Origin: Opitutaceae bacterium
Lineage (GTDB): Bacteria > Verrucomicrobiota > Verrucomicrobiia > Opitutales > Opitutaceae
NCBI GenBank assembly: GCA_016794625.1
Contig: JAEUGY010000084.1
Coordinates: forward strand, 51,757-115,756
Direction: 5' to 3'
DNA length: 64,000 nucleotides
Below the pieces are notes generated by a model. It made no database searches and was not told the origin of the DNA. It saw nothing but the letters and a program-made list of their open reading frames with translations. This document shows positions 10,501 to 17,971 of the stretch, piece after piece (the stretch's first letter is position 1; the number at the start of each line of letters is the position of its first letter). A program made the translations under genes and the position numbers.

Positions 10501-10923
10501 ATTGGTGCGCGACTCGGAGTTGTCGCCGTTGCGATCCAGCCCATCGCCGAGAAAGTTGCCCGAGATGCCGCCCACTTCGGTGCCCGTGGTGAACACCAGG
10601 ATGTCTTCCAGGTTCACCGCGCCCAAGTCGCTCATCATCTCGTTGGTGACCACCGAGACCGCCGCGCCGATGTCCTTGAGATCGGTCTTGAGCCGCGTGC
10701 CGGCGAGAGTGGAGGTGGCGCGGTAGCCGCTTTCCTCTTCATTGACGTAGAACGGGGTCAATTCGACGGCCTCCTCCGCCGTGCCGGGCGGAGGGACTTC
10801 AACCAACGTTTTGGTCTGGGCCCAAAGACTCACGGGGCCCAAGGCCAGCAAGGAGCCGAGAAAAAGCAGTCGTCGAGGTTGGCCGGGATGAAATCCGGAG
10901 GTGGCAGCGTGGACGATGGGCAT
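7585..10923 (-). CDS. TonB-dependent outer-membrane receptor (probable glycan importer)
   Basis: This outer-membrane beta-barrel would import glycan fragments using the TonB/ExbBD proton-motive system. It has 1112 aa from the ATG at 10923, which gives a signal peptide ending near LWAQ (about residue 36). A longer frame starting at 11145 lacks signal features. The segment ELTPFYVNEEESGYRAT (about 54-70) is the TonB-box-like lead-in common in Opitutaceae receptors. A plug domain follows, with AGTRLKTDLKDIGAAVSVV and ISRGPNAILAGAGSPGG. The chain ends in an aromatic TSTFQF, as barrels inserted by BAM usually do. No SusD partner is present, which is normal outside Bacteroidota. It is the first gene of the sulfatase/fucosidase operon and sets its likely role. 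Confidence 0.92.
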   Translation of the reverse strand: MPIVHAATSGFHPGQPRRLLFLGSLLALGPVSLWAQTKTLVEVPPPGTAEEAVELTPFYVNEEESGYRATSTLAGTRLKTDLKDIGAAVSVVTNEMMSDLGAVNLEDILVFTTGTEVGGISGNFLGDGLDRNGDNSESRTNPSDNNRVRGLAKVTNTRDYFATDIPFNQYNSSALTISRGPNAILAGAGSPGGVIDRGLKTATFKDRTEITARIGSNGAHRQTLEFNKVLIPNRLSARLVLLNEDLQYNQEPASMQDQRLYGTLTWRIRKGERGQFLGDTTFRTNYETGTVEGTPPNPIPPVNGFASYWIDNQPRFNGVTNVYSNQTGAVIGATALTHANAFFKNYTVFYNQPNQVGAQLGYTTAGFQNVQGMQGTVNAVPGSIVPVNRTYQATNSLRGGLNTIALVRMTEADREIFDFRENLLTGAFDFVKHKFSANNVRLEQLFWDGKAGVELAVDYQDYERRNNIPFVGSDVQIKIDITQLHSNGQVNPNYGRPFIVTQDINGLRNLETLNQSWRATAFYTHDFSKSRSRLGRILGSHTLTGLATSSTSKRKSLLYNSPWITTNPALNLNSLLANPGLFARNARGMIYLGPTASGLSSASQLRLSPITAQLPGPGETFNISLFNPAKNAFEVVPLTIGQIVKGAGMQRGELESQALSLQSYWLDRHLISMVGWRRDSDTNYTAADPVTLTDGNVDLGTLILPASPSSRNVQNSPSISLVGVLPDRIQSRLPFDSNLRVYWNTSKNFTPSGQRRNVFNEEIGTPAGDTTEYGVMITALNRRLDLRLNWYETKAKNATDSSLSAVAAINSSYTIIDYLLAADANNLATSAWGYSSFANFTDAALAHFKALPAGLRIGDAFNFNPRMVRAADGSYTLERESITNAAATTDYVAKGLELEAVLNLTKNWRLAFNASKTETVKSRTGADIRAYVDELLANLAKANPQLLSGSRQPGQAPEAWVGTFRSSVVVPLEIAERTAGTASPELVKWRWSLVNRYDFSARRLKGLFVGGALRWQDRAVVGYPYIAGPNGQQVADLTKPYFGQNDFRGDAFIGFRSAKLMGRRLKWSVQLNMRNLVGDDELIVVTANFDGTPGAVRIPPEKAWLLTSTFQF

Positions 10924-11500
10924 GGGGTGGAGGTCAGTCGGAGGTTGGGGGAGGGGGGGCGGGGCGGGGCGAAACGGACAGCTCCGTGGGTCGACGTGAG
11001 CGACCGAGGGGATCTGACCGACCCGATGGAGGGGAGCTTCACCTAGGATTTCTCCCGATTCTAGACAATCACGCCCAAAGCGTCCTGAGCTGCTGTCCCA
11101 ACGTACCGTGAAAAACGTCCCGAAGTGCCGTCCCATCGACTCCAAATCGGTGGAGCGTCGCCCATGAGTCGAGCACTGAAAAACATGATTTACAGAAAGT
11201 TACGGAGTGGCGGGACGCAAACGGGTTGGTAAGTGCCGTGTGCCGTTGCGGTTCGGCTCCTTTCGCCGTCGAACAGCGGCGGAATCGCGTCCAGAACGCG
11301 CGATTCGACCGACGCAAAGACGTCCCGTGCTCGCGTTCGGATCGTTGGGGAGAGGGGAGCGCGAAGGGCGTTTCGGCTGGTCTGGCCGGCCTCAGATGCG
11401 GCGGAGCGTTTCACCGTCGAGGGTTGTCAGAAAACGATGAATGTCTTTGGCGCGCGTTTCCTGGCTTCTGATCCCAGTGCTTTGCGGATAGCGCAAAGGG
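10924..11500. other. divergent intergenic region between TonB receptor and secreted unknown
   Basis: This stretch of 577 bp holds no convincing gene. It must carry the promoter of the leftward glycan operon and one for the rightward gene at 11501. A candidate -10 (TAGAAT, minus strand) lies at about 11056-11061, within GATTCTAGACAATC, without a convincing -35 box. I saw no strong palindrome and no LacI-type operator like the one upstream of the second TonB receptor. Confidence 0.4.
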
Positions 11501-12208
11501 ATGACCACCTCGCTTCGCGTCCTTTTTGCGGTCACGGTTTTCCTTTTGGGCTCGGTCGCGCGGGCAGCTGCGGTGGGTGATCGGTATGAGCAGGTGCTGC
11601 GCGACCATGGCAACCCAGTTGGGCAAGTGGTCATGGGGAACCGACGCGTGCTGTCCTATCCCAAGCTTTCGGTGCGGTTGAAGGATGATGTGGTGGTGGC
11701 GGTGACACCGGTCGCGGAAGCTCCGGCGCCCAAGCCCTCCGTCGCGGCAGCGGGGGAGAAGGGTGCGACGAGCTCGTCGGCCCTGCCGAATCGCGAGGCC
11801 ACGGTGCGGGCGAGAAACACCGCAGAGCTGCGCATCAAGGAGATCGCCAATCAACCGGTGAGTGCACGCCCTGTCACCCGGAGCATGAGAGTTACGACCT
11901 TTCACGAAGGCTGGTTTCAGGAGGGGGCCAGCAAACCGGATTTTGAGCGCGTCGACGTCCGCGCGACCCAAGAACTGCCGTATTCCAACAAACCCTATGT
12001 GACCACGCCGCTCAATTCGGGCGTGGCGTTTGTAGGGCAGGAGCTCGAGTTCAATCCGATGATCAGTTATTTCTACACCGATCGCACGGTGCCGAAGAAG
12101 CGGCTGACCGAAGCCGAGATGGTCGAGATCAACACCCTCTACCGCGTCATTGCCCAGTGCGAACGCGACCTCGCGGCGATCGCCCGGGCTGCGTTTGCGG
12201 GCCGGTGA
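11501..12208 (+). CDS. secreted protein of unknown function
   Basis: I do not recognise this 235-aa protein. It has a clear signal peptide (residues 1-23, ending ARA). An N-terminal module of about 50 residues (VGDRYEQVLRDHGNPVGQVVMGNRRVLSYPKLSVRLKDDVVVAVTP, written here only as its start and end character) resembles the short beta folds that follow outer-membrane-assembly SmpA/BamE-like lipoproteins, but this is weak. A low-complexity Ala/Pro/Ser linker (about 68-95) follows. The C-terminal region is mixed, with conserved-looking FHEGWFQEGASKPDF and a Tyr/Phe-rich ISYFYTDRTVP. It is alone on its strand, diverging from the glycan operon. Confidence 0.7.
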   Translation: MTTSLRVLFAVTVFLLGSVARAAAVGDRYEQVLRDHGNPVGQVVMGNRRVLSYPKLSVRLKDDVVVAVTPVAEAPAPKPSVAAAGEKGATSSSALPNREATVRARNTAELRIKEIANQPVSARPVTRSMRVTTFHEGWFQEGASKPDFERVDVRATQELPYSNKPYVTTPLNSGVAFVGQELEFNPMISYFYTDRTVPKKRLTEAEMVEINTLYRVIAQCERDLAAIARAAFAGR

Positions 12209-12352
12209 GCAGACACACCGGGGCGAGCTCGGTGGCCAGGTGATGGAGGCAGTGGACCGCCATCTTTTCTGCGGAAAAAGCGGCGCAAGCGACGCATCGC
12301 GGTCGAAAACGATCCCGTGTGTTCGACCCTTTGTACCTCTTCTCGCACCCAC

Positions 12353-12841
12353 ATGAGCACACTCATCACGGATTATCCCACGTTCAGCCCCTACCTCACC
12401 GTGCGTAACGCCGCGCAGGCCATCGCCTTTTATCAGGCGGCGTTTGGCGCGACCGAACGCTTCCGCCTCGCCGATAAAGCCACGGGTGCCGTCGGCCATG
12501 CCGAGCTCTCGATTGCCGGCAGCCTGCTCATGCTCTCCGACGAGAATCCGCAATGGGGCAACAAGGCTCCGCCGACGCTCGGCGGCTCCCCGGTCACCTT
12601 CTGCCTGATGGTGCCCAACGCCGACGCCGCCCTCGCCCGGGCCGTCGCCGCGGGGGCGACCGTGCTCATGCCGGCCGCCGACCAGTTCTACGGTTTCCGC
12701 AGCGCCAGCGTCGTCGATCCCTACGGCCACCAATGGATGCTCCAGCACGAGATCGAAAAAGTTTCGCCCGCAGAACTGCAGAAACGCTGGGACGCCATGA
12801 CCAGCGGCTGCGCGGGCGCCGAGACGCCCGCCAAGACCTGA
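12353..12841 (+). CDS. VOC family protein (PhnB-like glyoxalase fold)
   Basis: The 162-aa cytosolic protein has the paired beta-alpha-beta-beta-beta modules of the vicinal-oxygen-chelate superfamily. It begins with SPYLTVRNAAQAIAFYQAAFGA, the usual PhnB/YcgJ-type opening. The typical ending VVDPYGHQWMLQHEIEKVSPAEL is followed by a short tail. Such proteins are often dimeric and bind a metal, but many lack assigned chemistry, so no reaction is claimed. The ATG at 12353 was preferred because the 12 extra upstream residues (MCSTLCTSSRTH) do not belong to the fold. It stands alone, with 144 bp upstream. Confidence 0.88.
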   Translation: MSTLITDYPTFSPYLTVRNAAQAIAFYQAAFGATERFRLADKATGAVGHAELSIAGSLLMLSDENPQWGNKAPPTLGGSPVTFCLMVPNADAALARAVAAGATVLMPAADQFYGFRSASVVDPYGHQWMLQHEIEKVSPAELQKRWDAMTSGCAGAETPAKT

Positions 12842-13024
12842 CCGGGCCCGCGTCAGCAGCAGTCGGGACACTCGACCGCAGCTCCTTCGTTTGCGTGGCG
12901 GCGACCGTTCGCCTCCCAACTCCGGTGGAGGTGGGGTCGCCGACCCATAGGCTTTACCTTTAGAAGCAGGTGGAACCCTCGGTTCGACTGATGATACGCA
13001 AGATTGGTTCGGTGGAGGGCGTCG

Positions 13025-13108
13025 CTCCGTCGACGCCGGGGGACGAACCCTGCACCACTACGTCCGCACGCTATGGGTGAACGCAACGCGCAACCGGCGT
13101 CGACGGAG
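13025..13108. repeat. 15-bp perfect inverted repeat
   Basis: CTCCGTCGACGCCGG at 13025-13039 is exactly complementary to CCGGCGTCGACGGAG at 13094-13108. The 54-bp interior has no gene. The arms contain an extra short inner palindrome (GTCGAC). The structure could fold as a long hairpin or mark the ends of a tiny non-autonomous element. Confidence 0.6.
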
Positions 13109-13141
13109 AGGCCGTCTCACAACATAAAGAGGGCGTACAAT

Positions 13142-13222
13142 AAGGGACAGGTCGATTTCGCGTGCTCTAGGGCGAAGAATAAGGGACAGGTCGATTGGGG
13201 CTGCAGTTAGGGACAGGTCAAC
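13142..13222 (+). repeat. three direct copies of the GGGACAGGTCGA repeat
   Basis: AATAAGGGACAGGTCGATT occurs twice, the first starting just before 13142 and the second at about 13179-13197. A degenerate copy TTAGGGACAGGTCAACT lies at 13207-13223. Two further copies are at 16568-16586 and 17948-17966, all in the same orientation. Similar GGGACAG repeats in other bacteria are often associated with REP-associated tyrosine transposases, but none is visible here. Confidence 0.75.
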
Positions 13223-13329
13223 TAGCGCACGCTTACTCGAATTGTGACTCAAACCTCCACCTTGCCCCTACGTCGGACGGGCACGGTCCGTGGCGGAGGC
13301 GGTGGGCGTCTGTCGCCTTTCCGACCGGT

Positions 13330-15033
13330 CTAGCGGTCACGGACCAGCTGGATCAGTTTTCCGTCCAGCGATAAACGCTTCGTTCCATCGAACAAAAGGC
13401 TTCCGTCCGGCTCTCTCGACCAGCGTTTGAATTGCACGCGTTTGTAGGGCTCGACGACGACCTGCCCCTTGGGCGTTGTGGTGGCCCGCCAGAGCAGGTC
13501 TTGGCCCCATATTGCGTGGTCACTAGGAGCGATAAGGATGTCATTACCCCACCGAATGAAGGAAGACACGCCAGGTACGGAGAAGAAACGGGCGGGACCC
13601 CGCTGAGGAACATAGACCACCCCGCCGCCCCATTCTCCCTCATAGTAGCCGAGCAACGTTCCGCCCGCGAAAGAGATGCAGTGATGCGGTAGACGGTCAA
13701 AGGTCTGGCGTTCGGTTTGGCCGCTTGGAGTGATCAGCTCGAACTCGGCCACGATAGGAGAGGTCAACCGAACAGCGATGACCCGGACTCCCTCCAAGAA
13801 GGGGGCAAGGCTGTCTTGCTTGAACCGCTGCCAGGTGGTGAGAAAAGGGCGGGGCGGCAGACTCCTCGCCCACTCAAGAAATCGTTCGTTGAGGATTCGA
13901 TCGACCTCTGTCAATTGCCGCTGATCGAGGAGGGGATACGAGTACTGGCCTTGAATCGCTTCGGCTGCTTGGCGGGCGATGGTGGCGACGATCGAATCTG
14001 GGGCGGTCGCAGCCAAGTGCCGGAGTTGCGCTTCCGCATCGGTCGCGTGAAGCCTTCCCAGCGCTTCGGCTGCCGCGGCAGTCAGGCGCCAGTCGTCGGA
14101 GCCCAGTCCCTCAGAACGCAACACGGGTATGGCTTCGCTGTAACCGATATGGGCCAAGACGATGGCTGCCAACGGTCCGGAGCGAAGGGTATTCGGTTTT
14201 ACCAAGGGGAGGAGCTCTGGCCCCATGCCGCGAGCCGCCTTGCCGAACGACACAATGGATCGGAGAACGTAGTCGACGCTCGAGGTAACTCCCGCCCGTG
14301 CTTCCTCTAGATCTTCTCTGAGACGTTCCACGTCGGCCGTGTTGTGCAAACGAGACAACGCGAACCGTAGTGGCTTTGCGAGCACGTCAGGTGCATGGGT
14401 CGCGAACTCCTCCAATTCCGCGACCGCGTTCGCCTCGGGGTTCCGTCCCAGTATGTCAATCGCGGTCGCTCGATTCTCCCATGCCACGGTCGGATCCAAC
14501 GCTGTTGGCATCAGGAGACAAAAGGCCTCGGGGTCGCGCGGATCGAAGCGGAGCCCGTAGGTCATCGCCGCCCGGAGCGAGAAAGGCAGTGGCTCGGGCG
14601 ATCTCAGGAGCGAGACCAGCCGACTCCTTCCTCCTCGAATCTGCATTCCAAGGGATCGAATCATCGACCTCTGTCGCTGGACCGAAACGGTGGGCAAGAG
14701 ACGGATGATGAGGTCGAGCGACGCACCCTCCACGGGAAGCAGCGTGCCTGTCATCATGGCTGCGGCCGCCTCATGTCGCCGAAAGTCGTCATCAGCGAGG
14801 AGCGTCAGCAAAGGGGTCCCGTCGTGCTTCAGCCGTTCTCGGACAAACGTCCGGACGTCCTTTCCCCGCGTGGACCACCCATTGGCCTTGGCCAAGATTT
14901 CCTCCGGTTTGGGCGGGCGGTTCAATTCCAGTCGCAGCCAGAGCAAAAGCACCGTGGTTCCCAGGATCAGCAGCAGGATCCCGGTTCCCCGCAGGGCGAG
15001 GCGAGCCCCCCGTTTCCATGCCTGCCATCGCAT
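13330..15033 (-). CDS. membrane-anchored HEAT-repeat-like protein
   Basis: The 567-aa protein has one N-terminal membrane anchor (about residues 16-34, GTGILLLILGTTVLLLWLRL) after an Arg/Lys-rich start. The bulk (about 60-375) is alpha-helical pairs resembling HEAT/PBS-lyase repeats, such as GPLAAIVLAHIGYSEAIPVL and WRLTAAAAEALGRLHATDAEAQL. The last 150 residues change to a beta-rich domain (VIAVRLTSPIVAEFELITPS and several Gly/Trp-rich strands). The likely role is a protein-binding scaffold facing the periplasm. Partner and function are unknown. It is the last gene of a minus-strand group that also has a DUF2019-like and a DUF1963 gene. Confidence 0.75.
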   Translation of the reverse strand: MRWQAWKRGARLALRGTGILLLILGTTVLLLWLRLELNRPPKPEEILAKANGWSTRGKDVRTFVRERLKHDGTPLLTLLADDDFRRHEAAAAMMTGTLLPVEGASLDLIIRLLPTVSVQRQRSMIRSLGMQIRGGRSRLVSLLRSPEPLPFSLRAAMTYGLRFDPRDPEAFCLLMPTALDPTVAWENRATAIDILGRNPEANAVAELEEFATHAPDVLAKPLRFALSRLHNTADVERLREDLEEARAGVTSSVDYVLRSIVSFGKAARGMGPELLPLVKPNTLRSGPLAAIVLAHIGYSEAIPVLRSEGLGSDDWRLTAAAAEALGRLHATDAEAQLRHLAATAPDSIVATIARQAAEAIQGQYSYPLLDQRQLTEVDRILNERFLEWARSLPPRPFLTTWQRFKQDSLAPFLEGVRVIAVRLTSPIVAEFELITPSGQTERQTFDRLPHHCISFAGGTLLGYYEGEWGGGVVYVPQRGPARFFSVPGVSSFIRWGNDILIAPSDHAIWGQDLLWRATTTPKGQVVVEPYKRVQFKRWSREPDGSLLFDGTKRLSLDGKLIQLVRDR

Positions 15034-15275
15034 GGCGTCAAGCGTGCTGCGAGCAGCGCGGGGCGGGCAAGGTCAATCGAGGAGCGATTCGCAAGGCGCG
15101 GCCGGAGCGTGAGGGTCCTCTGGTTTTTATACCTGTGGGTTGCCGGCCGATCCAGTCGCTCTGCCTCGATCGACATCCGGCCACTCGGCTTTGAACGCGA
15201 GAATGGACGTTTCGGTCTAGGGGCACGCTTCGCAGGCCGTTCGAGTGACTTCCTGATCACGCGTGCGGACGGTCT

Positions 15276-15689
15276 CTAGTAGCTGAGGGGTTGGGGATCC
15301 GGCGGGTCCCAAGTCCATTCCCCTCGATTCCAACGTCCCAGGGTCATCCGCGCGCCGTAGGCAGCGAGCGACTGACCGGGTGCGAGGGCTTCGAGGATCG
15401 CGCGGGCCTGATCATGGCGGTGGCGCAGGAGAATGCAGGCACATGTGAGCCTCACGGTTTCATCGTCATCGTCGAGCAGGACCGCCAGGGCATCTCGACC
15501 AGCGTCGCCTCGTGCCCGAAGCTCTTTCCAGCACTCAAGGTAGCGATCCATGAGTCGGTTGCCCGCTCGGATTCGGCCCTCAAGGTGATGGGTCCGTGCC
15601 GTGACCACCCAGTCTCGGAACACTGTCACGAGAACGGGTGTGGCGAGATCGGTCAGAGGGACCGTCGGCGGTTCGTTCTCGGAGGACAT
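15276..15689 (-). CDS. DUF2019-like small helical protein
   Basis: This 137-aa cytosolic protein is built of alpha-helical pairs. The segment RLTCACILLRHRHDQARAIL and the ending SLAAYGARMTLGRWNRGEW match my memory of the DUF2019 domain, whose members end with a PPQAGDAGMTL-type motif. The family has an alpha-superhelix fold and no known reaction. It precedes the HEAT-like gene by 242 bp and follows the DUF1963 gene by 66 bp, all on the same strand. Both fit an accessory protein-binding role, which is inference. Confidence 0.65.
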   Translation of the reverse strand: MSSENEPPTVPLTDLATPVLVTVFRDWVVTARTHHLEGRIRAGNRLMDRYLECWKELRARGDAGRDALAVLLDDDDETVRLTCACILLRHRHDQARAILEALAPGQSLAAYGARMTLGRWNRGEWTWDPPDPQPLSY

Positions 15690-15755
15690 TCGACCAACAG
15701 AGTCGTTCCGATCTTTACGTCAAGGATCCGACGGGGGCGTACACCGTCGTGTCGT

Positions 15756-16553
15756 TCACGTGGATTGAAGTTCCAGCCAGACCCGGCTGAAGTCGCCTGC
15801 TTTCGCGTCCGTTTCCCGTATCCAAAAATAGAGCTTTCCACCCGAGCCCCACAGCCAGCCGAGCTCGTCATCCGAATCCAGCTGAAGGAGGAGCTTCCAA
15901 TCCCCGGCCGCGGATTCCAAGTCGGCCCGGCGTCGATCATGGTATCCTGACGGGTTGCCGAGGTAGATGCCGTTTGAGGCCAGCTGGCACGTGCGCTCCA
16001 TGGTGTCTTCCTGGACGGGATCCGGGTGACCGAGCACTTGGTGCTCGGGCAGGCCGACAAAGACGTCGCGGACGAGCTCCAGATACGCCTCACCGTCGCG
16101 GTCCCAATCTGGAATCGTATCCAGCACCGCGCGGAAATAGGGCATGGTTTCGATGCGGTGGGGTGCGACGGCTTTGCGCTTCGAAAAGCAGTAGGCGGGG
16201 ATGTCCTGTCGATGGGTCCACGATTTCAGTGCCGCGAGATCGCCATCGTGGAAATGGACGAGCCAGCCTCCGCGATCATCCGGATCAAATCCCCAAGCTC
16301 GCTGTTCCTCGTCATAGAAAAACGAGAGCACGCCCGTGGCAGGAAGAAACGAGGCAAGGGACCCGCGCAGCTCCGCCAGATCAATCTGGCCAAGGAAGGC
16401 GTGAGGCGAGCCCTTGTACCGCGGCCAAACGAAGTCCTCGGGCAGCCGGGGGATGCCTCCCAACTGGGTAAAGGCCGAAGCCGCCGCCGGACGCAGGTGC
16501 GCGGCGGGTTTGGCCAGGTGGGCATATCGCTCCCGTAGCTCTGCCTTTGTCAT
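15756..16553 (-). CDS. YwqG-like DUF1963 protein
   Basis: The 265-aa protein carries the YwqG/DUF1963 pattern. Near the N-terminus it has KPAAHLRPA followed by TQLGGIPRLPEDFVWPRYKGSPHAFLGQIDL, where GG.P.LP....WP and FLGQIDL are the family hallmarks. Then comes LPATGVLSFFYD, and near the end LLLQLDSDDELGWLWGSGGKLYFWI. The fold is soluble and its activity is unknown. Members are common as sporadic genes in soil bacteria and sometimes appear beside contact-dependent toxins, which is recalled knowledge. A GGGACAGGTCGA repeat copy lies 15 bp upstream of the ATG. Confidence 0.88.
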   Translation of the reverse strand: MTKAELRERYAHLAKPAAHLRPAAASAFTQLGGIPRLPEDFVWPRYKGSPHAFLGQIDLAELRGSLASFLPATGVLSFFYDEEQRAWGFDPDDRGGWLVHFHDGDLAALKSWTHRQDIPAYCFSKRKAVAPHRIETMPYFRAVLDTIPDWDRDGEAYLELVRDVFVGLPEHQVLGHPDPVQEDTMERTCQLASNGIYLGNPSGYHDRRRADLESAAGDWKLLLQLDSDDELGWLWGSGGKLYFWIRETDAKAGDFSRVWLELQST

Positions 16554-16567
16554 GCCCTAGGGCGTCC

Positions 16568-16586
16568 GAAAGGGACAGGTCGATTT
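16568..16586 (+). repeat. GGGACAGGTCGA repeat, copy 4
   Basis: CCGAAAGGGACAGGTCGAT lies between the start of the DUF1963 gene (16553) and the stop of the next minus-strand gene (16589). It begins 2 bp after that stop codon in the direction of transcription. It shares CCGAAAGGGACAGGTCGA exactly with the copy at 17948. Confidence 0.75.
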
Positions 16587-16588
16587 CG

Positions 16589-17800
16589 TTATCTTCGCGA
16601 CGCCGTGTACAAGAGTCCGCGGCCGGTTCTGCTGGTCGCGAAGGCCTCGAGATGCGGGCCGGTTAAACCGGCGGAGAGGATTGAATACGCCTGGCGGGCC
16701 GCGTTTGCACGCATGGCCACGTAGTCGCTCTGGCTCTGGCCGGGTTGCGGCAAATTTTGTTCTAACAGCACTTTATGGGTCGAAAGAAAGTCCCGATATT
16801 TGCCGATTGTGTCTTCGGAACTAAAGCCTGCCGCCTGGTAGATCTTGGACATTTCCTGGAAATTTGCGTTCTGCCGGGAGACGAACTGCAGCGTGACGTG
16901 TGGTGTGGTGGCCTTCGAAATGACCTCGAGCTCTGCGATCCGATAGGCCTCGGACATGTCTCCGTGCGGCGACTGGGTCAGGAGTTCCAAACCCGCGTGG
17001 TTTTTGAATGTGGAATAGGCTTCGAACACTTTGAGGTAGGCGACGTCATCCAGTCCCTGCACGCCTTGGAACGTCGACTGGAGGTATTTGGCTGTTTTGG
17101 AGTTGTAGGCCATGAACTCGAGCGCCTGCCGTTCTCCGACCAAGGCGGCGATTTCCTTCGCGATCTTTCGCTCGAGTTCGATCTCGCCCCGCTCACTCAA
17201 GGGTTTCAGTCCGGACTCGCGGGAAGCGGCGGCGTAGTCGCTGAACACCTGTTCAACGGCCGGCTGCAGGTCTGGCGCGATGCCTCCAAAGACAAGTTGG
17301 TTTGTGGGGCGGGCCATCTCCCGCAGCGCACGTGCGTAGTCATCGCCCAAGAGGGCCTTGATTTCATCCCCACGCTGAAGGTCGATGTCGGTCAGCTGCT
17401 GGCGTTGTTCAGGCGATGTGCGCCCCAACGCTTGCTGCCAAAGCGGCTGTAAAGAATTCCTCCGGATGGCTGCCCGTTTTTCCCTCACTTCGGGATCCAA
17501 CATCGCATGCGCGACAGCGAACAGGACCCGGGGCGGAGCACCGCTTTCCTTCAACGCCTTCAAGTGAGAAGCCAAGCTGGAGCGATCCCAATGGGCTTTC
17601 GTCTGTCCGCGATCTTCGCGGGCCACCACGGTAGGGGAGGTCAAGGCGCCGGCCGGACTCAGCGCGCGTCGCTCAGGATCAGAGTGCGCCTCCGCGACTG
17701 AAGGATGCACTCCGATTTGCGTCGGTCGTTCCCGGACGAATACCCAGGCCAAGGCCGCTGCGAGGGTAAGGTTCAGGAGAATCGAAATCTTCGCGAGCAT
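16589..17800 (-). CDS. membrane-anchored alpha-helical protein of unknown function
   Basis: I do not recognise this 403-aa protein. The ATG at 17800 gives a good N-terminal anchor or signal (LAKISILLNLTLAAALAWVFV). A further 48 upstream residues in frame are basic and unstructured and were rejected. The rest is predicted helical, rich in Gln, Ala and Glu (for example QQALGRTSPEQRQQLTDIDL and LERKIAKEIAALVGERQALEFMAYNSK), so it is probably periplasmic and all-alpha. It resembles other anchored helical proteins of this lineage such as 29506-30456 in design but not in sequence. It is bounded by GGGACAGGTCGA repeats on both sides. Confidence 0.72.
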   Translation of the reverse strand: MLAKISILLNLTLAAALAWVFVRERPTQIGVHPSVAEAHSDPERRALSPAGALTSPTVVAREDRGQTKAHWDRSSLASHLKALKESGAPPRVLFAVAHAMLDPEVREKRAAIRRNSLQPLWQQALGRTSPEQRQQLTDIDLQRGDEIKALLGDDYARALREMARPTNQLVFGGIAPDLQPAVEQVFSDYAAASRESGLKPLSERGEIELERKIAKEIAALVGERQALEFMAYNSKTAKYLQSTFQGVQGLDDVAYLKVFEAYSTFKNHAGLELLTQSPHGDMSEAYRIAELEVISKATTPHVTLQFVSRQNANFQEMSKIYQAAGFSSEDTIGKYRDFLSTHKVLLEQNLPQPGQSQSDYVAMRANAARQAYSILSAGLTGPHLEAFATSRTGRGLLYTASRR

Positions 17801-17947
17801 GGGAGAAGGAGGAGTGTGCCGTCCGGCGAGCGCTGTGCGGGGCGGTAATTTCGGTAAATGACGATTCTTTGCGTTTTGGATGCAACGTCGCCTCTCTGAA
17901 AAAGTCCAGCCGCGAAGCGCAGCCGCAGCTCTGCCGGAGTCCACGCC

Positions 17948-17966
17948 GAAAGGGACAGGTCGAATC
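17948..17966 (+). repeat. GGGACAGGTCGA repeat, copy 5
   Basis: CGAAAGGGACAGGTCGAAT starts 6 bp beyond the stop codon of the DUF4038 gene (stop 17972-17974, minus strand). It is the last of five same-orientation copies and closes the 13.1-18.0 kb island. Confidence 0.72.
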
Positions 17967-17971
17967 GCGAG

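Larger units (their letters stand above)
12842..13329. other. repeat-rich intergenic region
   Basis: No gene is supported in these 488 bp. They hold a 15-bp perfect inverted repeat (arms 13025-13039 and 13094-13108) and three direct copies of the GGGACAGGTC repeat (13142-13222), listed separately. The mixture looks like remains of a small mobile element, but no transposase reading frame survives. Confidence 0.6.
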
